Shown here piece by piece: positions 1-7,263 of a DNA stretch of 36,211 nt. Made by a program: the position numbers and the translations under genes. The notes under the pieces were generated by a model. It searched no databases. It saw only the letters and a list, made by a program, of their open reading frames with translations, and was not told the origin of the DNA. How positions within the stretch are numbered: position 1 is the stretch's first letter; each line of letters starts with the position of its first letter. Origin of the DNA: an uncultured Lachnospiraceae bacterium (GTDB lineage: Bacteria > Bacillota > Clostridia > Lachnospirales > Lachnospiraceae); assembly GCA_944381745.1 (NCBI GenBank), contig CALWMI010000102.1, positions 1 through 36,211 on the forward strand, written 5' to 3'.

Positions 1-40
1 CACCGACGCTATGGAAAGGTTCAGTCCACGGAGGAGCGAT

Positions 41-1171
41 ATGGAGGAAATAAGCCGGACAGCAAAAAAGAAACCGGACAGCCGGATAGGGAAGGGAGAG
101 CCGCGCCCGGGAGCGGCACAGAGGCCGGCCCCGGAGAAGGGGCATCCGGAGAGGAAGCCTGCCCGCAAAAGCCATCCCGGCAACGCGGCCGAGAAGAAGG
201 GGGAGCCGCGCCCGGGAGCGGCGCAGAGGCCGGCCCTGGAGAAGGGGCATCCGGAGAGGAAACCTGCCCGCAAAAGCCGTCCCGGCGATGCGGCAGGGAA
301 GAGGCCTTCCCCGCAGAAGCGCCTTCCGGGCGAGGCTCCCAGGAAGAAGGAGCTTTCTGCGCAGAAGCGGCGTGGGGGGCAGCAGAGGCGCAGGAGACGG
401 CGGATGCAGCCGGTGCAGATGGCCATATTGGTTGTGGCGCTGGTGGTGTTCTGCATATCCGCAGTGGCCCTGATCCGGATTTTTTTGGAATACAAGCAGG
501 GAGAGGACACCTACCAGGAAATTGAGGAACAGTTTGCCGTCCAGGAACTGCCGGAGGCAGAGACGGAGGGCGGAATGGGGGAGGAGGCCGCTGAGGATAG
601 ATTTGAGCCTCTCTCCATTGATTTCCAGGCGCTGAGAGCCGTGTACCCGGATGTGTATGGCTGGATTCAGATGCCAGGGCTTGATGTGAGCTACCCGGTG
701 GTGCAGGGGCCAGACAACGATTATTACCTCTACCGCATGGTGGACGGCGCAGAGAACAATGCGGGCTCCATCTTTGTGGAGCAGTCCAACGGGGCAAAGT
801 TCCAGGACGCCAATACCATCCTGTATGGACACAATATGAAGAACGGCTCCATGTTTGGAAAGCTGAAGAAATATGGGGAAGAGGAATTCTACAAAGAGAA
901 CCCCAGCTTCTATCTCTACACCGAGGATGGCGCGTGGCAGTATGATATTTTTTCCGTCCGCGTGGTGAGCGCAGTTGGGGGGAGCTACCAGATCTCCTTC
1001 GCGGCGGAGGCGGATTTTGAGGCATATATCGACACGGCCATCCGCACCTCCATGTACGACACGGGGATTGTGCCAGGTGCGGGCGACACGCTTGTGACGC
1101 TGTCCACCTGTATGAGCAGCGACGAGAACCGGCTGATTGTGCAGGCTGTGAAGGGGCAAGCGGTGCGTTAG
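41..1171 (+). CDS. srtB: Class B sortase with long basic N-terminal tail
   Basis: A membrane-anchored cysteine transpeptidase that would attach surface proteins to peptidoglycan or build pili. In the 376-residue product the first ~120 residues are Lys/Arg/Pro-rich and contain a 35-residue tandem duplication. A single membrane anchor lies at about 127-147, followed by an extracytoplasmic sortase domain at ~190-370. Catalytic residues are visible: His264 in YGHNM, Cys357 in TLSTC, and Arg364 in ENRLIV. The pattern fits class B. The start at 41 is chosen because GGAGGA lies 5 nt upstream; an in-frame ATG at 11 has no visible ribosome binding site, although only 10 nt are available there. No substrate with a sorting signal is encoded nearby, so the target is unknown. 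The ~120-residue cytoplasmic tail is unusually long for the family. Confidence 0.9.
   Translation: MEEISRTAKKKPDSRIGKGEPRPGAAQRPAPEKGHPERKPARKSHPGNAAEKKGEPRPGAAQRPALEKGHPERKPARKSRPGDAAGKRPSPQKRLPGEAPRKKELSAQKRRGGQQRRRRRRMQPVQMAILVVALVVFCISAVALIRIFLEYKQGEDTYQEIEEQFAVQELPEAETEGGMGEEAAEDRFEPLSIDFQALRAVYPDVYGWIQMPGLDVSYPVVQGPDNDYYLYRMVDGAENNAGSIFVEQSNGAKFQDANTILYGHNMKNGSMFGKLKKYGEEEFYKENPSFYLYTEDGAWQYDIFSVRVVSAVGGSYQISFAAEADFEAYIDTAIRTSMYDTGIVPGAGDTLVTLSTCMSSDENRLIVQAVKGQAVR
98..307 (+). repeat. Two 105-bp in-frame tandem repeats in the sortase tail
   Basis: Positions 98-202 and 203-307 are near-identical copies, each encoding 35 residues beginning GEPRPGAAQRP and containing EKGHPERKPARKS. The few differences (for example PAPEK versus PALEK) show some divergence since duplication. 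The unit is very basic and proline-rich. Confidence 0.9.
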
Positions 1172-1221
1172 GCTGAGAGGATTACGCCGCCGCAGCCGGC
1201 GGCAGAAGGGAGGAGCAGAAG

Positions 1222-1953
1222 ATGGAGGAGCGGAAAAAGCTGGAGATGCTGCAGGAGATGGTGGACGCCAGCAGCAAGATTGTGTTTTTTGGCGGAGCCG
1301 GCGTGTCCACGGAGAGCGGAATCCCAGATTTTCGCAGTGTGGATGGGCTGTATCATCAGAAATATGCCTATCCGCCGGAGGAGATTTTAAGCCAGACATT
1401 TTTCTGGACGAGGCCGGAGGAGTTTTACCGGTTTTACCGGGACAAGATGCTGTACCTGGATGCGGCGCCCAACGCGGCGCACAGGAAGCTGGCGGAGCTG
1501 GAGGCGGCGGGGAAGCTGACGGCGGTGGTTACCCAGAATATTGACGGGCTGCACCAGAAGGCAGGGAGCCGGAATGTGCTGGAGCTCCACGGGTCGGTGC
1601 TGCGCAATTACTGCACCGACTGCCGCAAGTTCTACGAGGCCAGTTACATAAAGGATACCGAAGGGATCCCCCGCTGCACTTGCGGCGGGATCATCAAGCC
1701 GGACGTGGTGCTCTACGAGGAGGAGCTGAACGCAGAGGTGCTTGATCAGGCGCTGGCCTGCATTATGGACGCGGATATGCTGATCATCGGGGGGACTTCC
1801 CTGGTGGTGTATCCGGCGGCGGCTTTGGTGGGCTACTATACCGGAGACCGCCTGGCGGTGATCAACAAGACGCCGTCCCCGATGGATCAGAGGGCGAATC
1901 TGTGCATACAGGGAAACATTGGGGAAGTGCTGGGAAGCCTGCGGGTTTCCTGA
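1222..1953 (+). CDS. Sir2-family NAD-dependent protein deacetylase (first of two)
   Basis: Sirtuins remove acetyl or acyl groups from lysine using NAD+, giving nicotinamide and O-acetyl-ADP-ribose. The 243-residue product has the NAD-binding GAGVSTESGIPDFRS at 25-39, TQNIDGLHQ at 104-112, catalytic His123 in LHGS, a zinc site of four cysteines (131, 134, 152, 154; CxxC then CxC) and GTSLVVYPAA. Length is normal for a bacterial sirtuin. The start follows a GGGAGGAG site. A close paralogue begins about 125 nt downstream, with stretches nearly identical even at DNA level, indicating tandem duplication. The deacetylated targets cannot be read from sequence. Confidence 0.93.
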   Translation: MEERKKLEMLQEMVDASSKIVFFGGAGVSTESGIPDFRSVDGLYHQKYAYPPEEILSQTFFWTRPEEFYRFYRDKMLYLDAAPNAAHRKLAELEAAGKLTAVVTQNIDGLHQKAGSRNVLELHGSVLRNYCTDCRKFYEASYIKDTEGIPRCTCGGIIKPDVVLYEEELNAEVLDQALACIMDADMLIIGGTSLVVYPAAALVGYYTGDRLAVINKTPSPMDQRANLCIQGNIGEVLGSLRVS

Positions 1954-2079
1954 GCGGGCGGACATAGGCCGGCACGGGCCGGCAGGCTGCGCAGGATGCG
2001 CGGCAGCAGATGCGACTATAGAGAAGGGGAAATAATAAAAGAGTGCGCGGCAGCGCGCGAGGGGAGAAAGAGGGCATGG

Positions 2080-2871
2080 ATGCAGGAGAATTTACAAGAG
2101 CAGGAGTGGAGCAGGAGGCTGCAGGAGATGGTGGACTCCAGCAGCAAAATTGTGTTTTTCGGAGGAGCGGGCGTGTCCACGGAGAGCGGAATCCCAGATT
2201 TCCGGAGCCGGGGAGGCCTGTTCAGCCAGAAATATAAATATAAGCCCCAGCGGGTTTTGAGCCGTACTTTCTACAACCGGCACCCAGATATTTTCTATGA
2301 TTTTTACAGGGAGCGCATGCTGCATCTGGATGCCAAGCCGAACATCGCCCATAAGAAGCTGGCGGAGATGGAGGCGGCAGGGAAATTGACGGCTGTGATC
2401 ACGCAGAATATTGACGGGCTGCACCAGATGGCCGGGAGCAAGAATGTGCTGGAAATTCACGGCTCCGTACACCGGAATTACTGCCGCATTTGCAGGAAGG
2501 AATACGACGCAGCCTTTATGAAGAACAGCCAGGGGGTGCCCCGGTGCACCTGCGGCGGCGAGATCAAGCCGGATGTGGTGCTCTACGAGGAGCGGCTGAA
2601 GATGGACCTGATGAGGGAGGCTGAGAGGTATATCCGGGAGGCGGATATGATTATCATCGCAGGGACAAGCCTGGCAGTCTATCCGGCGGCAAAGCTTGTC
2701 CGGCACTACAAGGGATTGAAGAGGGTGCTTATCAACCGGGATCCCACCGGTATGGAACAGATTGCCCAGCTGGTCATTCACGACAGCATCGGCAAGGTAA
2801 TGAGCCAGATCCGGGTGGAGCCTGTGCCGCAGGCGGCAGAGGAGGGAGCGCATGGAAAAGAGAATTTTTGA
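2080..2871 (+). CDS. Sir2-family NAD-dependent protein deacetylase (second of two)
   Basis: Paralogue of the preceding gene, with 263 residues from the chosen start at 2080 (AAAGAGGG lies about 6 nt upstream). An in-frame ATG at 1996 would add 28 residues of low-quality sequence. Conserved parts are GAGVSTESGIPDFRS at ~30-44, TQNIDGLHQ at ~108-116, His128, zinc cysteines 135, 138, 156 and 158, and GTSLAVYPAA. Differences from the first copy lie mainly after the NAD site (SRGGLFSQKY versus SVDGLYHQKY) and in the C-terminal tail, so substrate choice may differ. The end overlaps the next gene by 20 nt, so translation is probably coupled. Confidence 0.92.
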   Translation: MQENLQEQEWSRRLQEMVDSSSKIVFFGGAGVSTESGIPDFRSRGGLFSQKYKYKPQRVLSRTFYNRHPDIFYDFYRERMLHLDAKPNIAHKKLAEMEAAGKLTAVITQNIDGLHQMAGSKNVLEIHGSVHRNYCRICRKEYDAAFMKNSQGVPRCTCGGEIKPDVVLYEERLKMDLMREAERYIREADMIIIAGTSLAVYPAAKLVRHYKGLKRVLINRDPTGMEQIAQLVIHDSIGKVMSQIRVEPVPQAAEEGAHGKENF

Positions 2872-3052
2872 GGTGGGAGACATTGTGCGGCTGAAAAAGC
2901 CTCACCCCTGCGGGAGCAGCGAGTGGGAAATCCTGCGGGTAGGGGCGGACTTCCGGCTGAAATGCCTGGGGTGCGGGCACATGGTCATGGTGCCGCGCAC
3001 ATTGGTGGAGAAAAATGCCCGGGAGCTCAGGAAAAAGGAAGAAAACGCTTGA
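2852..3052 (+). CDS. DUF951 small protein
   Basis: A 66-residue protein matching DUF951, a small Firmicutes family of unknown function often encoded just before rpsF. The recognisable pattern is the N-terminal VGDIVRLKKPHPCG, a central W-E-I-L-R-VGADFRLKC, and CLGCGH followed by V-PR. Cys residues in HPCG and CLGCGH could bind a metal or nucleic acid, but that is inference. It overlaps the upstream sirtuin gene by 20 nt, with GAGGAGGGAGCG as its ribosome binding site inside that gene. Its stop codon overlaps the -35 box of the rpsF promoter. Confidence 0.85.
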   Translation: MEKRIFEVGDIVRLKKPHPCGSSEWEILRVGADFRLKCLGCGHMVMVPRTLVEKNARELRKKEENA

Positions 3053-3077
3053 AACCAGGCGGCATTTATGGTATCAT
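3049..3077 (+). promoter_or_regulatory. Sigma-A-type promoter for rpsF-ssb-rpsR
   Basis: TTGAAA at 3049-3054, a 17-nt spacer, and TATCAT at 3072-3077. It overlaps the stop codon of the DUF951 gene and is followed by a leader of about 85 nt before rpsF. Confidence 0.7.
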
Positions 3078-3098
3078 AAATTCTCGTGATATATGAAG

Positions 3099-3141
3099 CC
3101 TGCCCCTTTTGGGCGGGTATCCTTGCTCCCTTCGCGGGAGC
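3099..3141 (+). promoter_or_regulatory. Two leader hairpins before rpsF, possible S6:S18 autoregulatory site
   Basis: Two adjacent hairpins lie in the leader: CCTGCCC (3099-3105) with GGGCGGG (3111-3117), and GCTCCC (3125-3130) with GGGAGC (3136-3141). Bacterial rpsF leaders often carry a structure bound by the S6:S18 dimer for feedback control. The position fits, but a match to the conserved motif was not demonstrated here. Confidence 0.4.
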
Positions 3142-3166
3142 CAGAAGACCATAAGGAGGTAAAAGC

Positions 3167-3454
3167 ATGAACAAGTACGAGTTAGCAGTTGTTGTGAATG
3201 CAAAAATCGAGGATGAAGCAAGGCTCGCCACCATCGAGAAGGTAAAAGAGTACATCACCCGTTTCGGGGGAACCATTACCAACGTGGACGACTGGGGCAA
3301 GAAGAGACTGGCTTACGAGATCCAGAAGATGAGAGAGGGATTCTACTACTTCATCCAGTTCGATGCCGAGGCAACGGCACCGGCTGAAATCGAGAGACAC
3401 GTTCGCATCATGGAAAACGTCATCAGATACTTATGCGTAAAGCAGGAAGCATAA
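3167..3454 (+). CDS. rpsF: 30S ribosomal protein S6
   Basis: Small-subunit protein that binds the central domain of 16S rRNA together with S18. The 95-residue length is normal. The N-terminus MNKYELAVVV, the DDWGKKRLAYEI segment, the GFYYFIQFDA strand and the LCVK end are family hallmarks. The start follows AAGGAGGTAAAAGC. It leads the conserved rpsF-ssb-rpsR operon, with its promoter immediately downstream of the DUF951 gene. Confidence 0.98.
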   Translation: MNKYELAVVVNAKIEDEARLATIEKVKEYITRFGGTITNVDDWGKKRLAYEIQKMREGFYYFIQFDAEATAPAEIERHVRIMENVIRYLCVKQEA

Positions 3455-3481
3455 GCCAGAGGAAGAAAAGAAGGAATCCGA

Positions 3482-3934
3482 ATGAATAAAGTTATTTTGA
3501 TGGGGCGTCTCACGAGAGACCCCGAAGTCAGATACAGCCAGGGCGAGGGAGGCACTGCAGTAGCAAGGTTTTCCCTGGCCGTAGACCGCCGGTTTAAGAG
3601 AGCCGGGGATGCGGAAGCAGACTTTTTTAACTGCACGGCGTTCGGCAGGCAGGCCGAATTTGTAGAGCGCTATCTCAAGAAAGGGACGAAGATGCTCGTG
3701 ACCGGCAGGATCCAGAACGACAACTATACCAATCGCGAGGGGCAGAGGGTTTACAGCGTCCAGGTGATTGTAGACGAGCTGGAGTTTGCGGAGAGCAAGG
3801 CGGCAAGCGCGGAGAACAGCGGTTTTGCAGGCGGTGGCTATCAGGCGGCGGAGCGGCCGTCACCGGCAGCGGCTGTCGGGGATGGCTTCATGAATATCCC
3901 GGACGGGATCGACGAGGAGCTGCCATTTAACTAA
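3482..3934 (+). CDS. ssb: Single-stranded DNA-binding protein
   Basis: Tetrameric OB-fold protein that coats single-stranded DNA in replication, repair and recombination. The 150-residue product starts MNKVILMGRLTRDPEVRY and contains FSLAVDRRF and the FFNCTAFGRQAEF region. A flexible Gly/Ala/Pro-rich linker leads to an acidic tail ending DEELPFN, matching the partner-docking DDDIPF-type tip. It sits between rpsF and rpsR as in most Firmicutes. Confidence 0.97.
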   Translation: MNKVILMGRLTRDPEVRYSQGEGGTAVARFSLAVDRRFKRAGDAEADFFNCTAFGRQAEFVERYLKKGTKMLVTGRIQNDNYTNREGQRVYSVQVIVDELEFAESKAASAENSGFAGGGYQAAERPSPAAAVGDGFMNIPDGIDEELPFN

Positions 3935-4007
3935 GACAGGTGTTTCGGAGCTTTTGTAAAAGCTGCGCAATATAGGCGCGGAAGTTTTTGGTTAGGAGGT
4001 AAGAATC

Positions 4008-4268
4008 ATGGCATTCAAGAATGATAGAGGCGATTCTCCGATGAAGAGGAGAGGCGGGCGCAGAAGAAAGAAAGTCTGCGTATTCTGCGGCAAAGAGAAC
4101 AATGAGATCGATTACAAGGACGTGAACAAGCTGAAGAGATACGTGTCCGAGAGGGGCAAGATTCTTCCCAGAAGGATCACGGGCAACTGCGCAAAGCATC
4201 AGAGAGCGCTGACCGTAGCGATCAAGCGTGCAAGACATATCGCCCTGATGCCTTACGTTCAGGACTAA
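4008..4268 (+). CDS. rpsR: 30S ribosomal protein S18
   Basis: Small-subunit protein that pairs with S6. The 86-residue product has a basic N-terminus, VCVFC and [17 protein letters not shown], then [14 protein letters not shown], all typical of S18. CVFCGK and NCAKH recall the zinc-binding Cys arrangement of the Cys-containing S18 type. The ribosome binding site is TAGGAGGTAAGAATC. A strong terminator follows about 30 nt after the stop, closing the operon. Confidence 0.98.
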   Translation: MAFKNDRGDSPMKRRGGRRRKKVCVFCGKENNEIDYKDVNKLKRYVSERGKILPRRITGNCAKHQRALTVAIKRARHIALMPYVQD

Positions 4269-4298
4269 TGGATCTGGCCGCGTATGAGTAAATGAGTG

Positions 4299-4343
4299 AA
4301 AAGCCTTTAAATGCTGCACCCCCAGTGTTTGAAGGCTTTTTCT
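4299..4343 (+). terminator. Terminator of rpsF-ssb-rpsR
   Basis: A long stem in which AAAGCCTT and its extension pair with AAGGCTTT across a loop near CACCCCC, followed by a T run and TCTG. It lies directly after rpsR. Confidence 0.85.
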
Positions 4344-4411
4344 GCGCCCGGGAAGTCCGGCGGATCCTTCTGAAACGGTTGCAGCTGGCAATTTGCAGCA
4401 GGGGAAAGAGA

Positions 4412-4560
4412 GGCAGCCTATATAGAGGGAAAGGAAGGGCAGCCTACGCAGAGGGAGAGGAGAGGTAGTCTTTACAGAGGGAAAGGAAGGGCAGCCCTGC
4501 AGAGGGAGAGGCAGTCTCTACAGAGGGAAAGGAGGGGCAGCCTACGCAGGGCGGGAAGGG
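4412..4560 (+). repeat. About six degenerate ~25-bp tandem repeats
   Basis: An approximate unit GGCAGCCTACGCAGAGGGA plus a short AAGGAA-like end recurs about six times with substitutions and small length changes. It fills the intergenic space between the rpsR terminator and the gdpP promoter. There is no coding potential; the units are too short, variable and spacerless for a CRISPR array. Function is unknown. Confidence 0.75.
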
Positions 4561-4612
4561 CGGGAGCAGAGCCAGCATCCCGGCACATGGCATGCGGCCC
4601 GCCTTGTTTTTC

Positions 4613-4641
4613 TTGTAGCATCTATGGAAAAGTGGTATACT
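4613..4641 (+). promoter_or_regulatory. Sigma-A-type promoter for gdpP-rplI-dnaB
   Basis: TTGTAG at 4613-4618, a 17-nt spacer and TATACT at 4636-4641, about 45 nt before the gdpP start. Confidence 0.7.
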
Positions 4642-4684
4642 GTTCAGGAGAGTAACGCGGTATTCTGTTTCGAGGGAAGAAGAA

Positions 4685-6730
4685 ATGAAGAAGAAATTAA
4701 AGCTGAAAGGACAGCTCCGCTCCTACATGCAGTGGCCGATTCTTTTGACGGCCCTGCTGGCGGCAATGAATATATGGATTTACGTGCTGGACACGAAGAT
4801 CGGGCTATTGATGAGCGCCTTTATCGCGGTCTATTTTGTGACCATTGTCATACTCTATGTCTACAATAAACCGCTGATCTTAAATGAGCTGATTTCCTTC
4901 GCCACCCAGTATGGGCAGGTGCAGAAGAGCTTGCTGAGGGAGCTGGCGGTGCCCTATGCCTTGCTGGATGACAACGGCAAGATCATCTGGAAGAATCAGG
5001 CATTTGTGGAGGCAGTGGGTGCGGAGGGAGCCAAGAAGAAGTCTGTGTTCGGCCTCCTGCCGGATATCCACAAGGAGGATATGCCGGAGGACGGCGGGAT
5101 TCACACCTTCCACATCCAGTACAGCGAGAAGGATTACCGGGTGGAGATGCGCAAGGTGGATCTGGAGGGCATGCTGGAGGACAATGGCCTGGTGGACACC
5201 AGAGGATACGACGGCTATCTGGTGGCGCTGTATCTGTTCGATGAGACAGAGCTCAAGGAGGCCAGGCGGGAGAGCCGCGATGAGCGGATGGTCTGCGGGC
5301 TGATCTATATGGACAATTTTGACGAAGCGCTGGAAAGCGTGGAGGAGGTGCGCCAATCGCTGCTGGGCGCGTTGATCGAGCGTAAGATTAACAAGTATAT
5401 CAATTCGGTGGACGGCATTGTCAAAAAGCTGGAGAAGGACAAATATTTTGTCGCCTTCAAGTACAAATACCTGGCTCAGCTGAAGGCGAACCGCTTTGAC
5501 ATTATGAGCGATGTGAAGACGGTGAATATCGGGAACGATATGCCGATTACCCTGAGCATCGGTATCGGGATCGGCGGAGCAACCTATGTGCAGAATTACG
5601 AGTATGCCAGGACCGCCATCGACCTGGCTCTGGGAAGGGGCGGCGACCAGGCCGTCCTCAAGGAGGGATCCCAGATTTCCTACTACGGCGGCAAGAGCAA
5701 TTATGTGGAGAAGAGTACCCGCGTGAAGGCCCGCGTGAAGGCGCAGGCCCTCCGGGAGATCATCCAGACGAAAGACCGGGTGATCGTCATGGGGCATAAG
5801 CTCTCCGACGTGGACGCTTTCGGGGCGGCTGTGGGTATCTACCGGGCGGCGGCCTTCCTCAATAAGAAGGTGAACATCGTCCTCAATGAGATCACCACAT
5901 CCCTGCAGCCGCTGGTGGACTGCTTTACCGGCAATCCGGAGTACCCGGAGGATTTGATTGTGCGCAGCGCCCAGGCGCTGGAGAAGGCCGACAATAACAC
6001 GGTGGTGGTGGTGGTGGACACGAACCGGCCCAGCATCACAGAGTGCCAGGAGCTTTTGACAAAATGCAGGACGATTGTGCTGCTGGACCACCACCGCAGG
6101 GGAAGCGAAGTGATCGACAATGCCACGCTGTCCTATGTGGAGCCCTACGCCTCATCCTCCTGTGAGATGGTGGCAGAGGTGCTGCAGTACTTTGACGACG
6201 GCCTGAAGATCCGGCCCCTGGAGGCGGACAGCCTGTATGCGGGGATTATGATTGACACGGACAACTTTATGAACAAGACAGGGGTGCGCACCTTTGAGGC
6301 GGCGGCTTTCCTGAAGCGCAACGGGGCAGATATCACGAGAATCCGTAAAATGTTCCGTGACAACATGAAGGAGTACAAGGCCAGGGCGGAGGTGGTCCGC
6401 AGGGCGCAGCTGTACCGGGAGGTATTTGCCATTTCTGAGTGCGACGGAGAAGGGCTGCAGAGCCCGACTATCATAGGCGCTCAGGCGGCCAACGAGCTGC
6501 TGAATATTGTGGGGGTGAAGGCGTCGTTTGTGCTGACCTCCTACAAGGATACCGTCTATATGAGCGCGAGGTCCATCGATGAGATCAATGTGCAGATCAT
6601 CATGGAGCGCCTGGGCGGCGGCGGCCATATGACCATTGCTGGAGCACAGCTCAAGGGCGTCGCGCTGGCGGAAGCCTACGAGATGCTGAAGAATACACTG
6701 GACAAGATGTTAGAAGAAGGAGCGTTGTAA
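4685..6730 (+). CDS. gdpP: Cyclic-di-AMP phosphodiesterase GdpP
   Basis: Membrane phosphodiesterase that hydrolyses c-di-AMP to pApA, controlling potassium and osmotic balance and cell-wall stress responses. The 681 residues show two membrane segments (~16-34 and ~38-58), a PAS domain (~85-150), a degenerate GGDEF domain (~185-330, with RGGDQ rather than an active GGDEF) and a DHH/DHHA1 catalytic region (~350-660). Visible metal-binding motifs are GHKLSDVDAFG, VVVDTNRP, LLDHHRR and the C-terminal GGGGHMTIAGA. This architecture and the gdpP-rplI-dnaB order are characteristic of Firmicutes. rplI begins 3 nt after the stop, so the two are probably coupled. Confidence 0.97.
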   Translation: MKKKLKLKGQLRSYMQWPILLTALLAAMNIWIYVLDTKIGLLMSAFIAVYFVTIVILYVYNKPLILNELISFATQYGQVQKSLLRELAVPYALLDDNGKIIWKNQAFVEAVGAEGAKKKSVFGLLPDIHKEDMPEDGGIHTFHIQYSEKDYRVEMRKVDLEGMLEDNGLVDTRGYDGYLVALYLFDETELKEARRESRDERMVCGLIYMDNFDEALESVEEVRQSLLGALIERKINKYINSVDGIVKKLEKDKYFVAFKYKYLAQLKANRFDIMSDVKTVNIGNDMPITLSIGIGIGGATYVQNYEYARTAIDLALGRGGDQAVLKEGSQISYYGGKSNYVEKSTRVKARVKAQALREIIQTKDRVIVMGHKLSDVDAFGAAVGIYRAAAFLNKKVNIVLNEITTSLQPLVDCFTGNPEYPEDLIVRSAQALEKADNNTVVVVVDTNRPSITECQELLTKCRTIVLLDHHRRGSEVIDNATLSYVEPYASSSCEMVAEVLQYFDDGLKIRPLEADSLYAGIMIDTDNFMNKTGVRTFEAAAFLKRNGADITRIRKMFRDNMKEYKARAEVVRRAQLYREVFAISECDGEGLQSPTIIGAQAANELLNIVGVKASFVLTSYKDTVYMSARSIDEINVQIIMERLGGGGHMTIAGAQLKGVALAEAYEMLKNTLDKMLEEGAL

Positions 6731-6733
6731 GAG

Positions 6734-7180
6734 ATGAAGATTATACTGCTGGAAGATGTAAAATCCCTGGGGAAGAAGGGCGAGCTGGTCAATGTCAATG
6801 ACGGGTATGCGCGGAATTTTATTCTCCCCAAGAAGCTTGGCGTGGAGGCCAACAGCAAAAATATGAACGATCTGAAGCTGCAGAAGGCGCATGAGGCGAA
6901 GGTGGCCCAGGAGCAGTATGAGGCGGCGAAGGAGCTGGGAGCCAAGGTGGCGGCCAGCCAGGTGAAGATCCCCATCAAGACGGGGGAGGGCGGCAAGATA
7001 TTCGGCTCCGTGGCGTCCAAGGAGATCGCCCAGGCCGTGTTGGAGCAGACAGGATTGGATATCGACAAGAAGAAGCTGCAGCTGCCCAGCCCGCTGAAGA
7101 CGCTGGGCACACATATGGTGCCGGTGAGGCTGCATCCGAAGGTGACAGTGGAGCTGAAGGTGGTAGTGACGGAGGCCTGA
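6734..7180 (+). CDS. rplI: 50S ribosomal protein L9
   Basis: Large-subunit protein with two globular domains joined by a long helix, lying near the L1 stalk. The 148-residue product begins MKIILLEDVKSLGKKGELV followed by DGYARNFILPKK, the conserved N-terminal RNA-binding domain. The C-terminal domain includes GGKIFGSVASKEI. The start is 3 nt after gdpP, with AGAAGGAG inside the end of that gene as ribosome binding site. Confidence 0.98.
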   Translation: MKIILLEDVKSLGKKGELVNVNDGYARNFILPKKLGVEANSKNMNDLKLQKAHEAKVAQEQYEAAKELGAKVAASQVKIPIKTGEGGKIFGSVASKEIAQAVLEQTGLDIDKKKLQLPSPLKTLGTHMVPVRLHPKVTVELKVVVTEA

Positions 7181-7263
7181 CAGGCTGCCGGGCCGGCTGG
7201 TGCAGCGGCGGCTTGGCTTGAGGAACGGCTGCGGCAGCGCAGCCAACTGGACAGGAGGCACAG

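Noticed and set aside
4412..4560. CRISPR-like array
   Set aside because: Units are about 25 bp, imperfect, directly abutting and lack unique spacers or neighbouring cas genes.
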